64,000 bases of DNA from JARDZU01 sp963730285 (lineage in GTDB: Bacteria; Actinomycetota; Acidimicrobiia; Spongiisociales; ZC4RG35), in NCBI GenBank assembly GCA_963730285.1, contig CAVSQY010000009.1, forward strand, positions 137,781 through 201,780, in the 5' to 3' direction. Shown here piece by piece: positions 16,066-24,861 of the stretch. The notes beneath the pieces are model-generated. The model had not been told where the DNA came from, searched no databases, and worked only from the letters and a program-made list of their open reading frames with translations. Positions within the stretch are counted from its first letter, which is position 1. Every line of letters starts with the position of its first letter. Position numbers and translations under genes: made by a program.

Positions 16066-17612
16066 CCAGCGCAGTCTCCACCCCGCATCACCTTTCCACC
16101 GACGCTGCCACTCGCGTCATGGCCGATGGGGGAAATGCGGTCGATGCCGCAATTGCCGCCGTGGCCACTCAGGGAGTCGTCGCACCCGAGACCTGCGGGG
16201 TCGGCGGTGACCTCTTTGCCCTGATCCATGTCCCGGGGTGGGTGGCACCGATGGCGCTGAACTCGTCGGGAAAGGCCGGGTCGGGGATCGACGCCGAGGA
16301 GTTGCGAGGCCTCGGGCTGGCCGCCATACCGAGGGATCACCCGGCGACGGTCACGGTGCCCGGATGTGTCGCCGGGTGGGAGGCACTCAACCAGGAACTG
16401 GGCTCGCTGCCGCTGGCCCGTTGTCTCGAGCCTGCCGTCGAGCACGCTGCTGATGGATTCGAAGTCTCCGCCGAGCAGGCCCGCGCATTTGCCGTCACCG
16501 CCGACATGTACCGCCACAACCCCGCGATTGCCGACTTCTACCCCGATGCCGAACCGGTCAAGCAGGGAATGTTCGTCCGCAGAGCCGACCTCGCGGGGAC
16601 TCTGCGTGCCATAGCCGACGACGGAGCCGACTCCTTCTACCGGGGTCCGCCGGGCGACGAAATCGTCGCCTCGCTCGGTGGTGCCATCACCCTCGAGGAC
16701 CTTGCCGCTCCCATCGCCGAGTGGGTCGAGCCGGTCCACGCGGAGATCGCCGGGCTCACCGGCTGGACCATCCCCCCCAACTCACAGGGATACCTAGGCC
16801 TCGCCACACTGGCGGTTTTCGAGATGCTTGCCCCCCCGGACGACCCCGACGCCCCGGATTGGTGGCACCTGTTGATCGAGGCATATCGGGCGGTGGCCTG
16901 GGAACGCGACGACATAGTGGCCGACCCGGCCCATGCCCCGCTGCCCCCACATCTGCTACTCGATCGAGATCGTCTCCAGCGAGCGGCATCCACGATCGAG
17001 CAAGACACCGCCGGCGTCTGGCCCCATGACATGGGGCGGCCCGGTGGCACCGCCTATATGTGTGTGGCAGATGACACCGGCATGTCCGTGTCCATGATCC
17101 AGTCCAACTACAACGGAACCGGCTCAGCATTTGGCGCTGCCCGCAGTGGGTTCCTCCTCCAGGACCGGGGAGCCGGATTCACCCTCACACCAGGCCATCC
17201 CAACGAGCTGGCGCCCGGGAAACGCCCTCTTCACACTCTCTCACCAACCCTGTGGACTTCGGGTAAGGAACCACGCTGGATCCTCGGCACCAGGGGGGGT
17301 GCCGTTCAACCCCAGCTGGTTGCCCAGATGGCAGGTCGAGGGATCAGGGCCGGTCAGATTCTGGACGAGGCGCAAGCTGCGCCGAGATGGACAGTCCAGA
17401 ACTTCGGGCCCTTCTCCCAGCCGAATCTCTCAATCGAGCCTGGCGTGCCGCAAGCAGTGGTCTCGGCCCTCGAGAGACGGGGTCATCGGCCCAGTGTCCT
17501 CGACAATCCCCAACCCGGATGGGGCCCGGTCTCGATGATCGAGCTCGAAGCGGGTCGACGTCGCACCGCGCGCGACCCACGAGTCGAGACGACCAAGGCC
17601 GTGACTATTTGA
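16062..17612 (+). CDS. Gamma-glutamyltransferase-like Ntn-hydrolase
   Basis: The protein shows the family N-terminus (VSTPHHLSTDAATRVM, then GGNAVDAAIAAV and CGVGGDLFAL). The autocatalytic threonine is probably T330 in GGTAYMCVAD, followed by the SMIQSNY and GTRGG segments of the small subunit. Relatives cleave gamma-glutamyl bonds of glutathione or act as acylases. The conserved N-terminus forces a start at or before 16062, but no ATG, GTG or TTG exists there in frame after the preceding gene's coding sequence. The CTG at 16062, overlapping the upstream TGA (CTGA), is the only sensible start; the ATG at 16119 would remove conserved residues. No signal peptide is visible, unlike secreted GGT. 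Confidence 0.85.
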   Translation: MTSAVSTPHHLSTDAATRVMADGGNAVDAAIAAVATQGVVAPETCGVGGDLFALIHVPGWVAPMALNSSGKAGSGIDAEELRGLGLAAIPRDHPATVTVPGCVAGWEALNQELGSLPLARCLEPAVEHAADGFEVSAEQARAFAVTADMYRHNPAIADFYPDAEPVKQGMFVRRADLAGTLRAIADDGADSFYRGPPGDEIVASLGGAITLEDLAAPIAEWVEPVHAEIAGLTGWTIPPNSQGYLGLATLAVFEMLAPPDDPDAPDWWHLLIEAYRAVAWERDDIVADPAHAPLPPHLLLDRDRLQRAASTIEQDTAGVWPHDMGRPGGTAYMCVADDTGMSVSMIQSNYNGTGSAFGAARSGFLLQDRGAGFTLTPGHPNELAPGKRPLHTLSPTLWTSGKEPRWILGTRGGAVQPQLVAQMAGRGIRAGQILDEAQAAPRWTVQNFGPFSQPNLSIEPGVPQAVVSALERRGHRPSVLDNPQPGWGPVSMIELEAGRRRTARDPRVETTKAVTI

Positions 17613-18618
17613 GCTGGCCGAGGATCGTCTGGAGCGCATCGTCATCCAGGCCCATCGCCGAGCCCACGGAGTAGAGACCCACTCGCTGGACCCGATCCCC
17701 ATAGCGGTCCTTGATTGCCCGCCCCAACCGGTCGATCGGGGCGATCACCGCCACACTGGTGACAGCCTCGTCGGGGACGACCTCAGGCATCTTGTCCCAT
17801 TGGCCCCGTTTCGACATGGCGCTCAATTTCGCACCGAAGTCCCAGCCGTTGGCCTCGAGTACCGGGCGATACGAAGGCGTGGAGGCGTAGAACGAGATCT
17901 GCTGTCGGACCGGCTCCATGGCCTGTTCGATCTCACTGTCGCTTTCACCGGTGACCACGAAGACCGTGGTGACTCTCTCGACATCGTCGATCGATCGGCC
18001 CCTTGCCTCGGCTCCTTGCCTGATTGCGGGAAGAACCACTCCATCCAGATATTGCACCGTGTGGAAGGGGTGCACATGGAAGCCCTGGCATTCCTCCCCG
18101 GCCAAACGACTGAGATAGGGGCCGACCCCGGCGATGTAGACGGGGATGTCGGGATGCTGGATTGGGCCTGGGTCGAAGAATGGTGTCATCAGAGAGAACT
18201 TGTAGAAATCCCCGTCGAACGCGAGCGGCTTGGAGTTCTGCCAGCAGTCCCAAATGGCCCGCATCGAGAGGATGTACTCACGGAGCCTGGGCCCTGGGCT
18301 GTCCCAAACAGTGGAGAACCTCCTGACGATGTGACCACGCACCTGTGTGCCCAGACCGAGCATGAACTTCCCGGCGGACATCTGTGCCAGGTCCCAAGCA
18401 ATCATCGCCGTCACCATCGGTGAACGTGGGAAGGCCACGGCGATGGCGCTGCCCAACTCGAGGTCCGGCTCGGCGACACCGGCCAGGGCAAGGGGAAGAA
18501 ATGGGTCGTGTTGGGTCTCGGCGGTGAAGAACCCGTCATAGCCCAGCCGACGAGCTCGATGAGCCTCATCTGGCACCGCCGAGGGCTGGCCGGCCGGAAA
18601 GTAGTAGTCGACTTTCAT
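17605..18618 (-). CDS. LLM-class (F420-type) oxidoreductase
   Basis: A 337-residue luciferase-like monooxygenase family protein starting at ATG 18618. The TIM-barrel pattern is clear: MKVDYYFPAG, RARRLGYDGFFTAET, AVAFPRSPMVTAMIAWDLAQ, FMLGLGTQ and VYIAGVGP. The family binds FMN or coenzyme F420; the TQxRGHIVRRFS stretch and actinobacterial context favour F420, but this is inference. Proteins close to this pattern are usually annotated TIGR03617-type F420-dependent enzymes of unknown substrate. The 3' end overlaps the convergent GGT-like gene by 8 bases. Confidence 0.85.
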   Translation of the reverse strand: MKVDYYFPAGQPSAVPDEAHRARRLGYDGFFTAETQHDPFLPLALAGVAEPDLELGSAIAVAFPRSPMVTAMIAWDLAQMSAGKFMLGLGTQVRGHIVRRFSTVWDSPGPRLREYILSMRAIWDCWQNSKPLAFDGDFYKFSLMTPFFDPGPIQHPDIPVYIAGVGPYLSRLAGEECQGFHVHPFHTVQYLDGVVLPAIRQGAEARGRSIDDVERVTTVFVVTGESDSEIEQAMEPVRQQISFYASTPSYRPVLEANGWDFGAKLSAMSKRGQWDKMPEVVPDEAVTSVAVIAPIDRLGRAIKDRYGDRVQRVGLYSVGSAMGLDDDALQTILGQLK

Positions 18619-18660
18619 CCGGGCATCGTAGAGCGGAGACCGGTTGGGTAGCCTTGTCAC

Positions 18661-18984
18661 ATGAAAAGATTGGCCAAGGTGATCGGGTTCGTCGGGGGTG
18701 TCGTCGCCCTCGCCTGGGCGATGCGGGACCGATTCATCTCGGTGGCGGTATCGCGTGAGCCGCAGCCTCCCGCTTTTCGGAGCCACCAACCGGTCGACAC
18801 CACAGTGCCCCTGGATGCGGTCGAGGGCATCGGGCCGGTGTTTGCCAGCCGTCTCCAAGCCGCCGGGATTGGCAGTGTTGCAGCCCTGGGCACGGCCTCG
18901 CCGGACAGAGTGGCCGAGACGGCTTCGGTCAGTGTGGCCAGGGCCAAAACATGGATTGAGCGAGCTCGGTCAATCGGCACCTAG
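18661..18984 (+). CDS. Small membrane-anchored helix-hairpin-helix protein
   Basis: A 107-residue protein: a short N-terminal hydrophobic helix (about 7-22), a linker, and a C-terminal helix-hairpin-helix unit of the DUF4332/RecR-like kind (EGIGPVFASRLQAAGIGSVAAL, then ASPDRVAETASVSVARAKTWI). Such HhH units bind DNA backbone or mediate protein contacts; a membrane-tethered version has no clear function. It ends one base before the GTG of rlmN, so the two are probably co-transcribed. Confidence 0.7.
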   Translation: MKRLAKVIGFVGGVVALAWAMRDRFISVAVSREPQPPAFRSHQPVDTTVPLDAVEGIGPVFASRLQAAGIGSVAALGTASPDRVAETASVSVARAKTWIERARSIGT

Positions 18985-20034
18985 GTGCCATATCTCCATG
19001 CCCCTGAGGACCTGGCCCAGCTGGCGCCAGATGAGCCCCGATACCGAGTGAGCCAGCTCCGCCGATGGCTCTATCGCACTCCCGTCTTGAGCGCCGACGA
19101 CATGACCAACCTTCCAGCAGCACTGAGGGCGAGGCTCGACCCGCTTTGGCCGTTCGATGTCGAGCTGGAGCAATCAGCCGACATCGGGACCACCAGGAAA
19201 TGGCTGTTCCGTGCACCCGACGGCGCGGCCATCGAAACCGTGTTGATGGGCTATCCGCGTCGCGCCACCGTGTGCATCTCGAGTCAGGCCGGGTGCGCCC
19301 TCGGTTGCACGTTCTGCGCCACTGGCCAATTTGGGTTCGAGAGACATCTCGAGCCCGGCGAGATCGTGGCCCAGATCGCATATGCCCAGGCCTTCCTACG
19401 TCAAATCGGAATGCCCGGGGTCCCCGACCACCTCACCAACGTGGTCTTCATGGGGATGGGTGAGCCTCTGGCCAACTATGACCGCGTCCGGGAGGCCTTG
19501 AGGAGGATCATCGAGGTGATGGGGATTTCGGCCCGCTCGGTCACGGTGTCCACTGTCGGGATGGTGCCGGGGATCAAGAGGCTGGCGGGAGAGCCATGGC
19601 CCGTCTACCTGGCGATCAGTCTCCATGCTGCCGACGACGATCTGCGGAGCAGTCTCGTGCCGATCAATCGGAGATACCCCTTGGAGGCCCTCGAGGCCGC
19701 CGCTGCCGACTACTACCGGGCCAAGCACCGACGCCTATCGATCGAGTGGACGATGATGAAAGGGGTGAACGATGGGGACGATCAGGCCGAGAAGCTGTCT
19801 GCGATCGCCGGCCGTCTCAGAGCCCATGTCAACCTGATCGCCCTCAACCCGACACCCTTGACCAAGGACACCGCCTCCGGCAAGGACCGTATTGACACAT
19901 TTGCCCGGATCCTGAAGCGCAGAGGCGTCAACGTGACCGTGCGTGACACCCGGGGTCGGGACATCGATGCCGCCTGTGGCCAGCTGCGGGTGGAGGCAGG
20001 ACGACCCGGCTTGAGACCTATGGCCGGGCCGTGA
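18985..20034 (+). CDS. rlmN: Dual-specificity 23S rRNA/tRNA adenine-C2 methyltransferase RlmN
   Basis: A 349-residue radical SAM methyltransferase that methylates C2 of A2503 in 23S rRNA and A37 in some tRNAs. The cluster-binding CxxxCxxC is C104-C108-C111 in GCALGCTFC, followed by GMGEP (SAM-binding GGE-like motif). The C-terminal catalytic cysteine lies in DIDAACGQLR, as required for the RlmN mechanism. It starts at a GTG immediately after the TAG of the HhH protein. Length and motif spacing are normal. Confidence 0.95.
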   Translation: MPYLHAPEDLAQLAPDEPRYRVSQLRRWLYRTPVLSADDMTNLPAALRARLDPLWPFDVELEQSADIGTTRKWLFRAPDGAAIETVLMGYPRRATVCISSQAGCALGCTFCATGQFGFERHLEPGEIVAQIAYAQAFLRQIGMPGVPDHLTNVVFMGMGEPLANYDRVREALRRIIEVMGISARSVTVSTVGMVPGIKRLAGEPWPVYLAISLHAADDDLRSSLVPINRRYPLEALEAAAADYYRAKHRRLSIEWTMMKGVNDGDDQAEKLSAIAGRLRAHVNLIALNPTPLTKDTASGKDRIDTFARILKRRGVNVTVRDTRGRDIDAACGQLRVEAGRPGLRPMAGP

Positions 20035-20174
20035 ACCCCAGTCGGCTCGCCGTTCTCCACACCCGGTTTCGGCTCTGCCGTGGACACCATCGCCGACTGA
20101 ACACTGGAAATATCGAGAAACCGGGTTAGGCTCCGAGGGCGGAGCGAGTCAGGGGCTGAAGGAGTTGTGCCTTC

Positions 20175-21350
20175 ATGTCACCAAATCGTCGCGCCCGCGC
20201 CATCGTTGTCGGCACGATCCTTGCCATGACCGTGGCAGTGTTTTCCGTCGAATACACCGTCGAGCGTGGCGACACGCTGGGCCGGATCGCACGGGACAAC
20301 AAGGTCTCGTTGGCCGATCTCGTCGCAATCAACAATATCGACAACCCAAATCTGATCTATCCCGGCCAGGTGCTCGTCATTCCGGGTGAGCAAGACCAGC
20401 CCGACATCGTCCATGTGGTTGCCCGTGGCGAGACTTTGGTCCGCATCGCCGGCACATATGGGGCCAGCGCCCTGGCCGTGGCGCGAGCCAACGGGTTGGT
20501 CCATCCGAACCTCATCTACCCCGGCCAGAAATTGGTCATCCCAGGTGACGGGACCACTTCGAGTAGCCCATCCACCTCTCCGGCGCCGAGTAGCGACGGT
20601 GAGAGCGAGGGATCCACCGACAAGACACCCTCCACGTCTCGATCGGGCAAGTTCCACGTGGTCAAGGCGGGCGAGACGCTCGAGTCGATCGCCAAGCAAT
20701 ACTCAGGTGTTTCGGCAGCCGCAATCGCCGAGGCAAATGGCGTTGTCAACGGGAAGGTCTACACAGGAACCCGGCTCTTCTTGGACGGCCCCTCCTACAC
20801 CGCGGGCGGGGGTAGCGGCGACGGGACATATGTCGTCAAGAGTGGAGATCGTCTGGGAGACATCGCCGCCCACTACGGGACGACGCTCTCGGCCATCGCC
20901 AAGCTCAATGGCATCAGCAACGTCAACCTGATCCGTTCGGGTCAGAGTCTCACCATCCCCGGAGCTTCCGGGTGGGTTTGCCCGGTCAGCTCGCCTTCCT
21001 ACTTCAACGACTGGGGTTTCCCCCGAAGCGGGTCACGATTCCATGAGGGCAACGACCTGTTCACCAAGTATGGGAGTCCGGTCAAGGCCCCAATCTCGGG
21101 AACGGTCGAGCTCAAGACCGGCTCACTCGGGGGCCTGCAATTCAACCTCCACGGCTCCGACGGAGTCGAGTACCTGGGAAGCCATCTCTCCGCCTCGGAG
21201 AAAATCGGCAAGGTGAGCGCCGGGGACGTCATCGGCTACGTCGGGACTTCGGGCAATGCTCAGGGCACGAGCCCACATCTCCATTTCGGGATGTACATCG
21301 ACGGACTGGCCATCAACCCCTATCCGACTCTCATCGCCAACGACTGCTGA
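20175..21350 (+). CDS. Secreted LysM-repeat M23 peptidoglycan endopeptidase
   Basis: A 391-residue exported protein: signal anchor (about 8-24), LysM repeats at about 27-70 and 79-123, an S/T/P-rich linker (125-156), two further LysM repeats at about 160-203 and 218-262, and a C-terminal M23 domain. Zinc ligands are present: H290 and D294 in RFHEGND, and H368/H370 in SPHLHFG. It would bind peptidoglycan and cut cross-bridges or stem peptides, probably in growth or separation. AAGGAG at 20159-20164 sets the ATG at 20175. A GC hairpin (20130-20145, GCTCC...GGAGC) lies in the untranslated leader just before the ribosome-binding site. Confidence 0.92.
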   Translation: MSPNRRARAIVVGTILAMTVAVFSVEYTVERGDTLGRIARDNKVSLADLVAINNIDNPNLIYPGQVLVIPGEQDQPDIVHVVARGETLVRIAGTYGASALAVARANGLVHPNLIYPGQKLVIPGDGTTSSSPSTSPAPSSDGESEGSTDKTPSTSRSGKFHVVKAGETLESIAKQYSGVSAAAIAEANGVVNGKVYTGTRLFLDGPSYTAGGGSGDGTYVVKSGDRLGDIAAHYGTTLSAIAKLNGISNVNLIRSGQSLTIPGASGWVCPVSSPSYFNDWGFPRSGSRFHEGNDLFTKYGSPVKAPISGTVELKTGSLGGLQFNLHGSDGVEYLGSHLSASEKIGKVSAGDVIGYVGTSGNAQGTSPHLHFGMYIDGLAINPYPTLIANDC

Positions 21351-21383
21351 AGCCATGATCGCCTTGCGGCCTCGGCATCACCG

Positions 21384-21995
21384 TCACGGCCCCGGCCGGT
21401 TGAGCTCGAAGCGATCACGAGTAGTCACGTAGGAGCTGCCGGAGAGGCGGCCAATGGCATCGAGCACCGCCGGGTCGACACGTGTCCCATCGAGGGCATC
21501 CTCGCGCACGTGGATGGCCACGACCTCGCCCAGGACCATTCGGCTGCCGCGGTCGCCCCCAAACGAAATCACCTCCATCACCCTGCACTCGAGATTGGCG
21601 GGGGCCTCCGCCACCATCGGGGCGGCGACCTGAGTCCCAACCAGAGGAGTGAGGCCCGAGATGGCGAACTCGTCGTCGTCGGCATTGAAGACGCCAGAGG
21701 TGACATTCATGGCCTCCGCGAGCTCTACCGAGACCAGGTTCATGGTGAACTCGCCGCGCTCGGCCGCCAGCGTCGCAGAATCCTTGGGGCGATCCCGATG
21801 ATGACCTGCAGCGAAGAGAACGACGGGTGGCGACGTCGAGACGACATTGAAGAAGGAAAACGGGGCGAGGTTGAAGGTCCCGTTGTCGCGAACGGTCCCT
21901 ATCCAACCAATGGGTCTCGGTATGACAAGGCCCGAGAGCAGCTTGTAGGCATCTTTCGACTCCGAACTGGTGAGATCGAAGGTCTTCTTCTTCAA
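21384..21995 (-). CDS. Flavin reductase-like domain protein
   Basis: A 203-residue protein of the FMN-binding split-barrel, flavin reductase-like group: LVIPRPIGWIGTV, NLAPFSFFNVVSTSPPVV and KDSATLAAERGEFTMNLVS are the family landmarks. Members reduce flavin with NAD(P)H or carry FMN for electron transfer; the PRPIGWI subgroup is common in actinobacteria and of unknown substrate. It starts with a TTG that overlaps the DUF885 gene stop by four bases (TTGA), so it is translationally coupled to that peptidase-like gene. The pairing has no obvious biochemical meaning. Confidence 0.82.
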   Translation of the reverse strand: MKKKTFDLTSSESKDAYKLLSGLVIPRPIGWIGTVRDNGTFNLAPFSFFNVVSTSPPVVLFAAGHHRDRPKDSATLAAERGEFTMNLVSVELAEAMNVTSGVFNADDDEFAISGLTPLVGTQVAAPMVAEAPANLECRVMEVISFGGDRGSRMVLGEVVAIHVREDALDGTRVDPAVLDAIGRLSGSSYVTTRDRFELNRPGP

Positions 21996-23644
21996 GCCAT
22001 CGCCTCTCGCAGGTGATCAAGCCTTATCGCGCCTGCTTCCAACAACCTGCGATGAAAATCCTTCCAATCGAGCTCGCCTCCAGCCCCCTCTCGCGCCTTG
22101 GCCCTGATGTCGAGGATCTCCCGCTCCCCGACCTTGTACGAGATCGCCTGCCCCGCCCAGCCGAGGTATCGCTTCACCTCCGATTCGGCCACATCGCGCG
22201 CTTGAAGGCCGATCTTCTCCATGTAGTCCACCGCGAGGTCGTGATCCCAGACTCTCCCTCCATGCAAGGGTGCATCGTCGGGAATGACCTTTCCGAGGTG
22301 GGTCCCGATGTCGACCACCACCCGAACGGAGCGAAACAGCTGGCTGGCAAGCAGACCGAGCCGATACTCGGGATTGTCGAAGTACCCGAGCTCGTCCATG
22401 AGACGCTCGGCGTAGAGAGCCCACCCTTCCCCCGAACCGGAGTACCAGATGAATTGTCTATGAAATCGGGAGAGCTTGGCCCTGGCCAACTCGGCAAAGC
22501 CAACTTGAAGATGGTGGCCGGGGAAACCCTCGTGATAGGCGGTGCTCACCTCCTGCCAATACGGGATCTGGGTCCTCTCCCCGGGGGCGTACCAGATGGA
22601 GCCCGGGCGTGAGAAGTCCTCGGAGGGACCGTGATACCAAGCCCCCAAGCTCCCACCGGGTGGTGCGATGTTGACCGTCACTTCTCGAATCTCCTGAGGG
22701 ACGTCGAAGGCCGAGCCATTCAGCTGCTCCACGGCCTCCTCTTGCAGCCGTTTGACGAACCTGGCGAAGTCTTCGTGATCTCGGGAGGCCCTGGCCGGAT
22801 CCGTGTCGAGAAGTGTGACCACCTCGTCGATCGACCGATCAGGGTCGATCTCGGCTGCGGTCGTAGTCATCTCGCCCCGGAGACGATGCACCTCCTCCCA
22901 CCCCCAGCGGTAAGTCTCGTCGGGGTCCAACTCCATCCCGAGGAAGTACTCCGCCCCGACCAGGTAGCGATCCCGTCCTACAGCATCCTCCGGTGCGGCA
23001 TGGGGCAGATAGGACGATTCGAGCCAATCGGCAAAATCCGACGAGGCCTCCCTTGCCAGCCGGACGGCCTGCGCAACCCGGTCGGCATCACCACCACGCC
23101 CTGCGGCGCGAGATGTGAGATCGTCGAACCGGGAGGAATCACCCGCCACCGAGCGCACCTGATCGATCACGCTGCGGACCTGACGACGCGCAGCGGTGCT
23201 CCCCTCGTCGAGCCCGACTTGCAGGCTGGCCCGATAACCCGCCAGTGGCTCGCCAAATGTCTCGAGGCGCTTGGCGATGTCCTCCCAGGCACCGGCGCCT
23301 TCGTCGGGAGCAATGTCAAATGTGTCGCGCGCCTGTTGGAAAGGGCTGTAGATGTGATTGAGATCGCTCTTCCATTGGCCCGTCTCATGCCGGGCCAGAA
23401 GTGTTTGGAAGTACCCGACCAGAACCTTGGCCGCATGGGCCTGTACCGGGTCGGGATGGGCCAGATGGGGCTCGAGCTCGGCGCGAGCCGATGCCATGAG
23501 CCCGGCCTTCTCCGCTTCGCCGTCGGGAGAGAGATCGTCCCAGCGATCGTCGCGACCCGGTATCCCGTAGGTGGTGGCCAAAATCGGAGATAGATCGGCA
23601 TAGGCCTCGGTAAGCCGATCCGCTATCTCAAATGGCTCGGGCAA
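21992..23644 (-). CDS. DUF885 metallopeptidase-like protein
   Basis: A 550-residue protein of the DUF885 family, zinc-peptidase-like and distantly related to M3/M32 enzymes. The metal-site motif HEGFPGHH is at about 371-378, preceded by VSTAY and followed by the SGSGEGWALYAERLMDELG helix that supplies the third ligand. No signal peptide is seen, so a cytosolic oligopeptidase role is plausible. GGGAGGAA on the minus strand at about 23650-23657 places the start at TTG 23644; a longer frame to 23809 runs into the divergent phosphotransferase and is not conserved. Confidence 0.83.
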   Translation of the reverse strand: MPEPFEIADRLTEAYADLSPILATTYGIPGRDDRWDDLSPDGEAEKAGLMASARAELEPHLAHPDPVQAHAAKVLVGYFQTLLARHETGQWKSDLNHIYSPFQQARDTFDIAPDEGAGAWEDIAKRLETFGEPLAGYRASLQVGLDEGSTAARRQVRSVIDQVRSVAGDSSRFDDLTSRAAGRGGDADRVAQAVRLAREASSDFADWLESSYLPHAAPEDAVGRDRYLVGAEYFLGMELDPDETYRWGWEEVHRLRGEMTTTAAEIDPDRSIDEVVTLLDTDPARASRDHEDFARFVKRLQEEAVEQLNGSAFDVPQEIREVTVNIAPPGGSLGAWYHGPSEDFSRPGSIWYAPGERTQIPYWQEVSTAYHEGFPGHHLQVGFAELARAKLSRFHRQFIWYSGSGEGWALYAERLMDELGYFDNPEYRLGLLASQLFRSVRVVVDIGTHLGKVIPDDAPLHGGRVWDHDLAVDYMEKIGLQARDVAESEVKRYLGWAGQAISYKVGEREILDIRAKAREGAGGELDWKDFHRRLLEAGAIRLDHLREAMA

Positions 23645-23708
23645 GTGTTCCTCCCAGTCAGTTCCGTGCGGCAGGCTAGACCTTCGGATCGGATCTAGCC
23701 TTCCACCA

Positions 23709-24764
23709 GTGGACGACCTGATCGAGGTTCGAGTCGACGAGTCCTTCGATCCCCAAGGCCTGGCATCGTGGCTGGAGGGCCAAGAGGGCTTGCCTCGAGG
23801 TGTCCCCATCGTTCGGCAGTTTGCCGGCGGGAAAGCGAACCTGACCTACCTTCTCGTCTTCCCCGACGACTCTGAAATGGTGCTGCGCCGGCCACCGCTC
23901 GGCCCGGTGCCGGCAGGCTCACACGATATGGCGAGGGAGTATCGGGTGCTCTCCCGGCTCTGGCAGTCCTTTCCTGAGGCGCCACGTGCCTTCTCCCACT
24001 GTGAAGACGAGACGGTCATCGGAAGCCAATTCCTGTTGATGGAGCGCCGTCATGGGGTCGTGGTGCGTGATCGAGTCCCGGAAACTTTCGGCGGGGGTGC
24101 CGACCCGGATGCCAACCGCAAACTATCGACGGTGGTCATCGACACCCTGGCTGAGTTCCATGCCGTCGACCCGGCCCGATGCGGCCTGGACACCCTGGGT
24201 CACCCCGAGGGCTTCCTGGAACGTCAGGTCGATGGGTGGGCAACCCGCTGGGAGCGCGCCCAGGAAACGCCATATCCCGTGGCCGATGAGGTTGCCGGGT
24301 GGCTTAGGGATCGAATCCCCCACGACGGGGACACCAGTCTCCTCCACAACGACTGGCGGCTGGACAACATGGCTGTCGATGCGGCCAACCCCGGGATCTG
24401 CACTGCGGTTTATGACTGGGACATGGCGACCAGGGGAGACCCGTTGGCCGACGTCGGGACGCTCATGGCCTCCTGGTACGACCCGGGCGAGGAGAGATCG
24501 GCCCTCTCCCCCATGCCGACCGATGCACCGGGCTGGCTCCCCCGAGGGCAGGCACTCGAGCGCTACGGGCAGATGTCCGGTCGATCCATGGGCCAGATCA
24601 ACTGGTACGTGGTGTTCGGCACCTGGAAACTGGGTGTCGTCCTCCAGCAGATCTACATCCGTTGGCTGCGTGGGCAAACTCAGGACGAGCGGTTCCGCCC
24701 CCTTGGTGAGGGAGCACGGGCCCTTTTCCGGGTGGCCGCGGAGAGACGCGCCGCGACGCGCTGA
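23709..24764 (+). CDS. APH-family phosphotransferase (ACAD10/choline-kinase-like)
   Basis: A 351-residue protein with a kinase-like fold of the aminoglycoside phosphotransferase superfamily. An N-terminal GGKANLTYLL nucleotide loop lies at 40-49, the catalytic loop is HNDWRLDN (D215), and the metal-binding aspartate is D236 in YDWDMATRGDPLAD. This subgroup resembles the kinase domain of ACAD10 proteins and bacterial homologues that phosphorylate hydroxyacyl-CoA or small alcohols, rather than true aminoglycoside resistance enzymes. The start is GTG 23709; the 64-base spacer to the divergent DUF885 gene holds both promoters. Confidence 0.85.
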   Translation: MDDLIEVRVDESFDPQGLASWLEGQEGLPRGVPIVRQFAGGKANLTYLLVFPDDSEMVLRRPPLGPVPAGSHDMAREYRVLSRLWQSFPEAPRAFSHCEDETVIGSQFLLMERRHGVVVRDRVPETFGGGADPDANRKLSTVVIDTLAEFHAVDPARCGLDTLGHPEGFLERQVDGWATRWERAQETPYPVADEVAGWLRDRIPHDGDTSLLHNDWRLDNMAVDAANPGICTAVYDWDMATRGDPLADVGTLMASWYDPGEERSALSPMPTDAPGWLPRGQALERYGQMSGRSMGQINWYVVFGTWKLGVVLQQIYIRWLRGQTQDERFRPLGEGARALFRVAAERRAATR

Positions 24765-24833
24765 TCCGAGCTGACTCTCGACACTGCCCGCTTCCGAAGA
24801 TGGCGGAATAGCTGATTGTCCACCTTGTTGTCT

Positions 24834-24856
24834 ATCTCCGCGGTCATTTCGGAGAT
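24834..24856 (+). promoter_or_regulatory. Inverted repeat overlapping the ribosome-binding site of the exporter operon
   Basis: ATCTCCG (24834-24840) and CGGAGAT (24850-24856) are perfect inverted repeats with a 9-base loop. The right arm contains the GGAG that serves the ATG at 24862 (spacing 7). In the mRNA this hairpin would hide the ribosome-binding site, suggesting translational control. On DNA it could instead be a repressor operator for the exporter, as drug-exporter operons are often repressed locally. Confidence 0.4.
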
Positions 24857-24861
24857 GTCAG

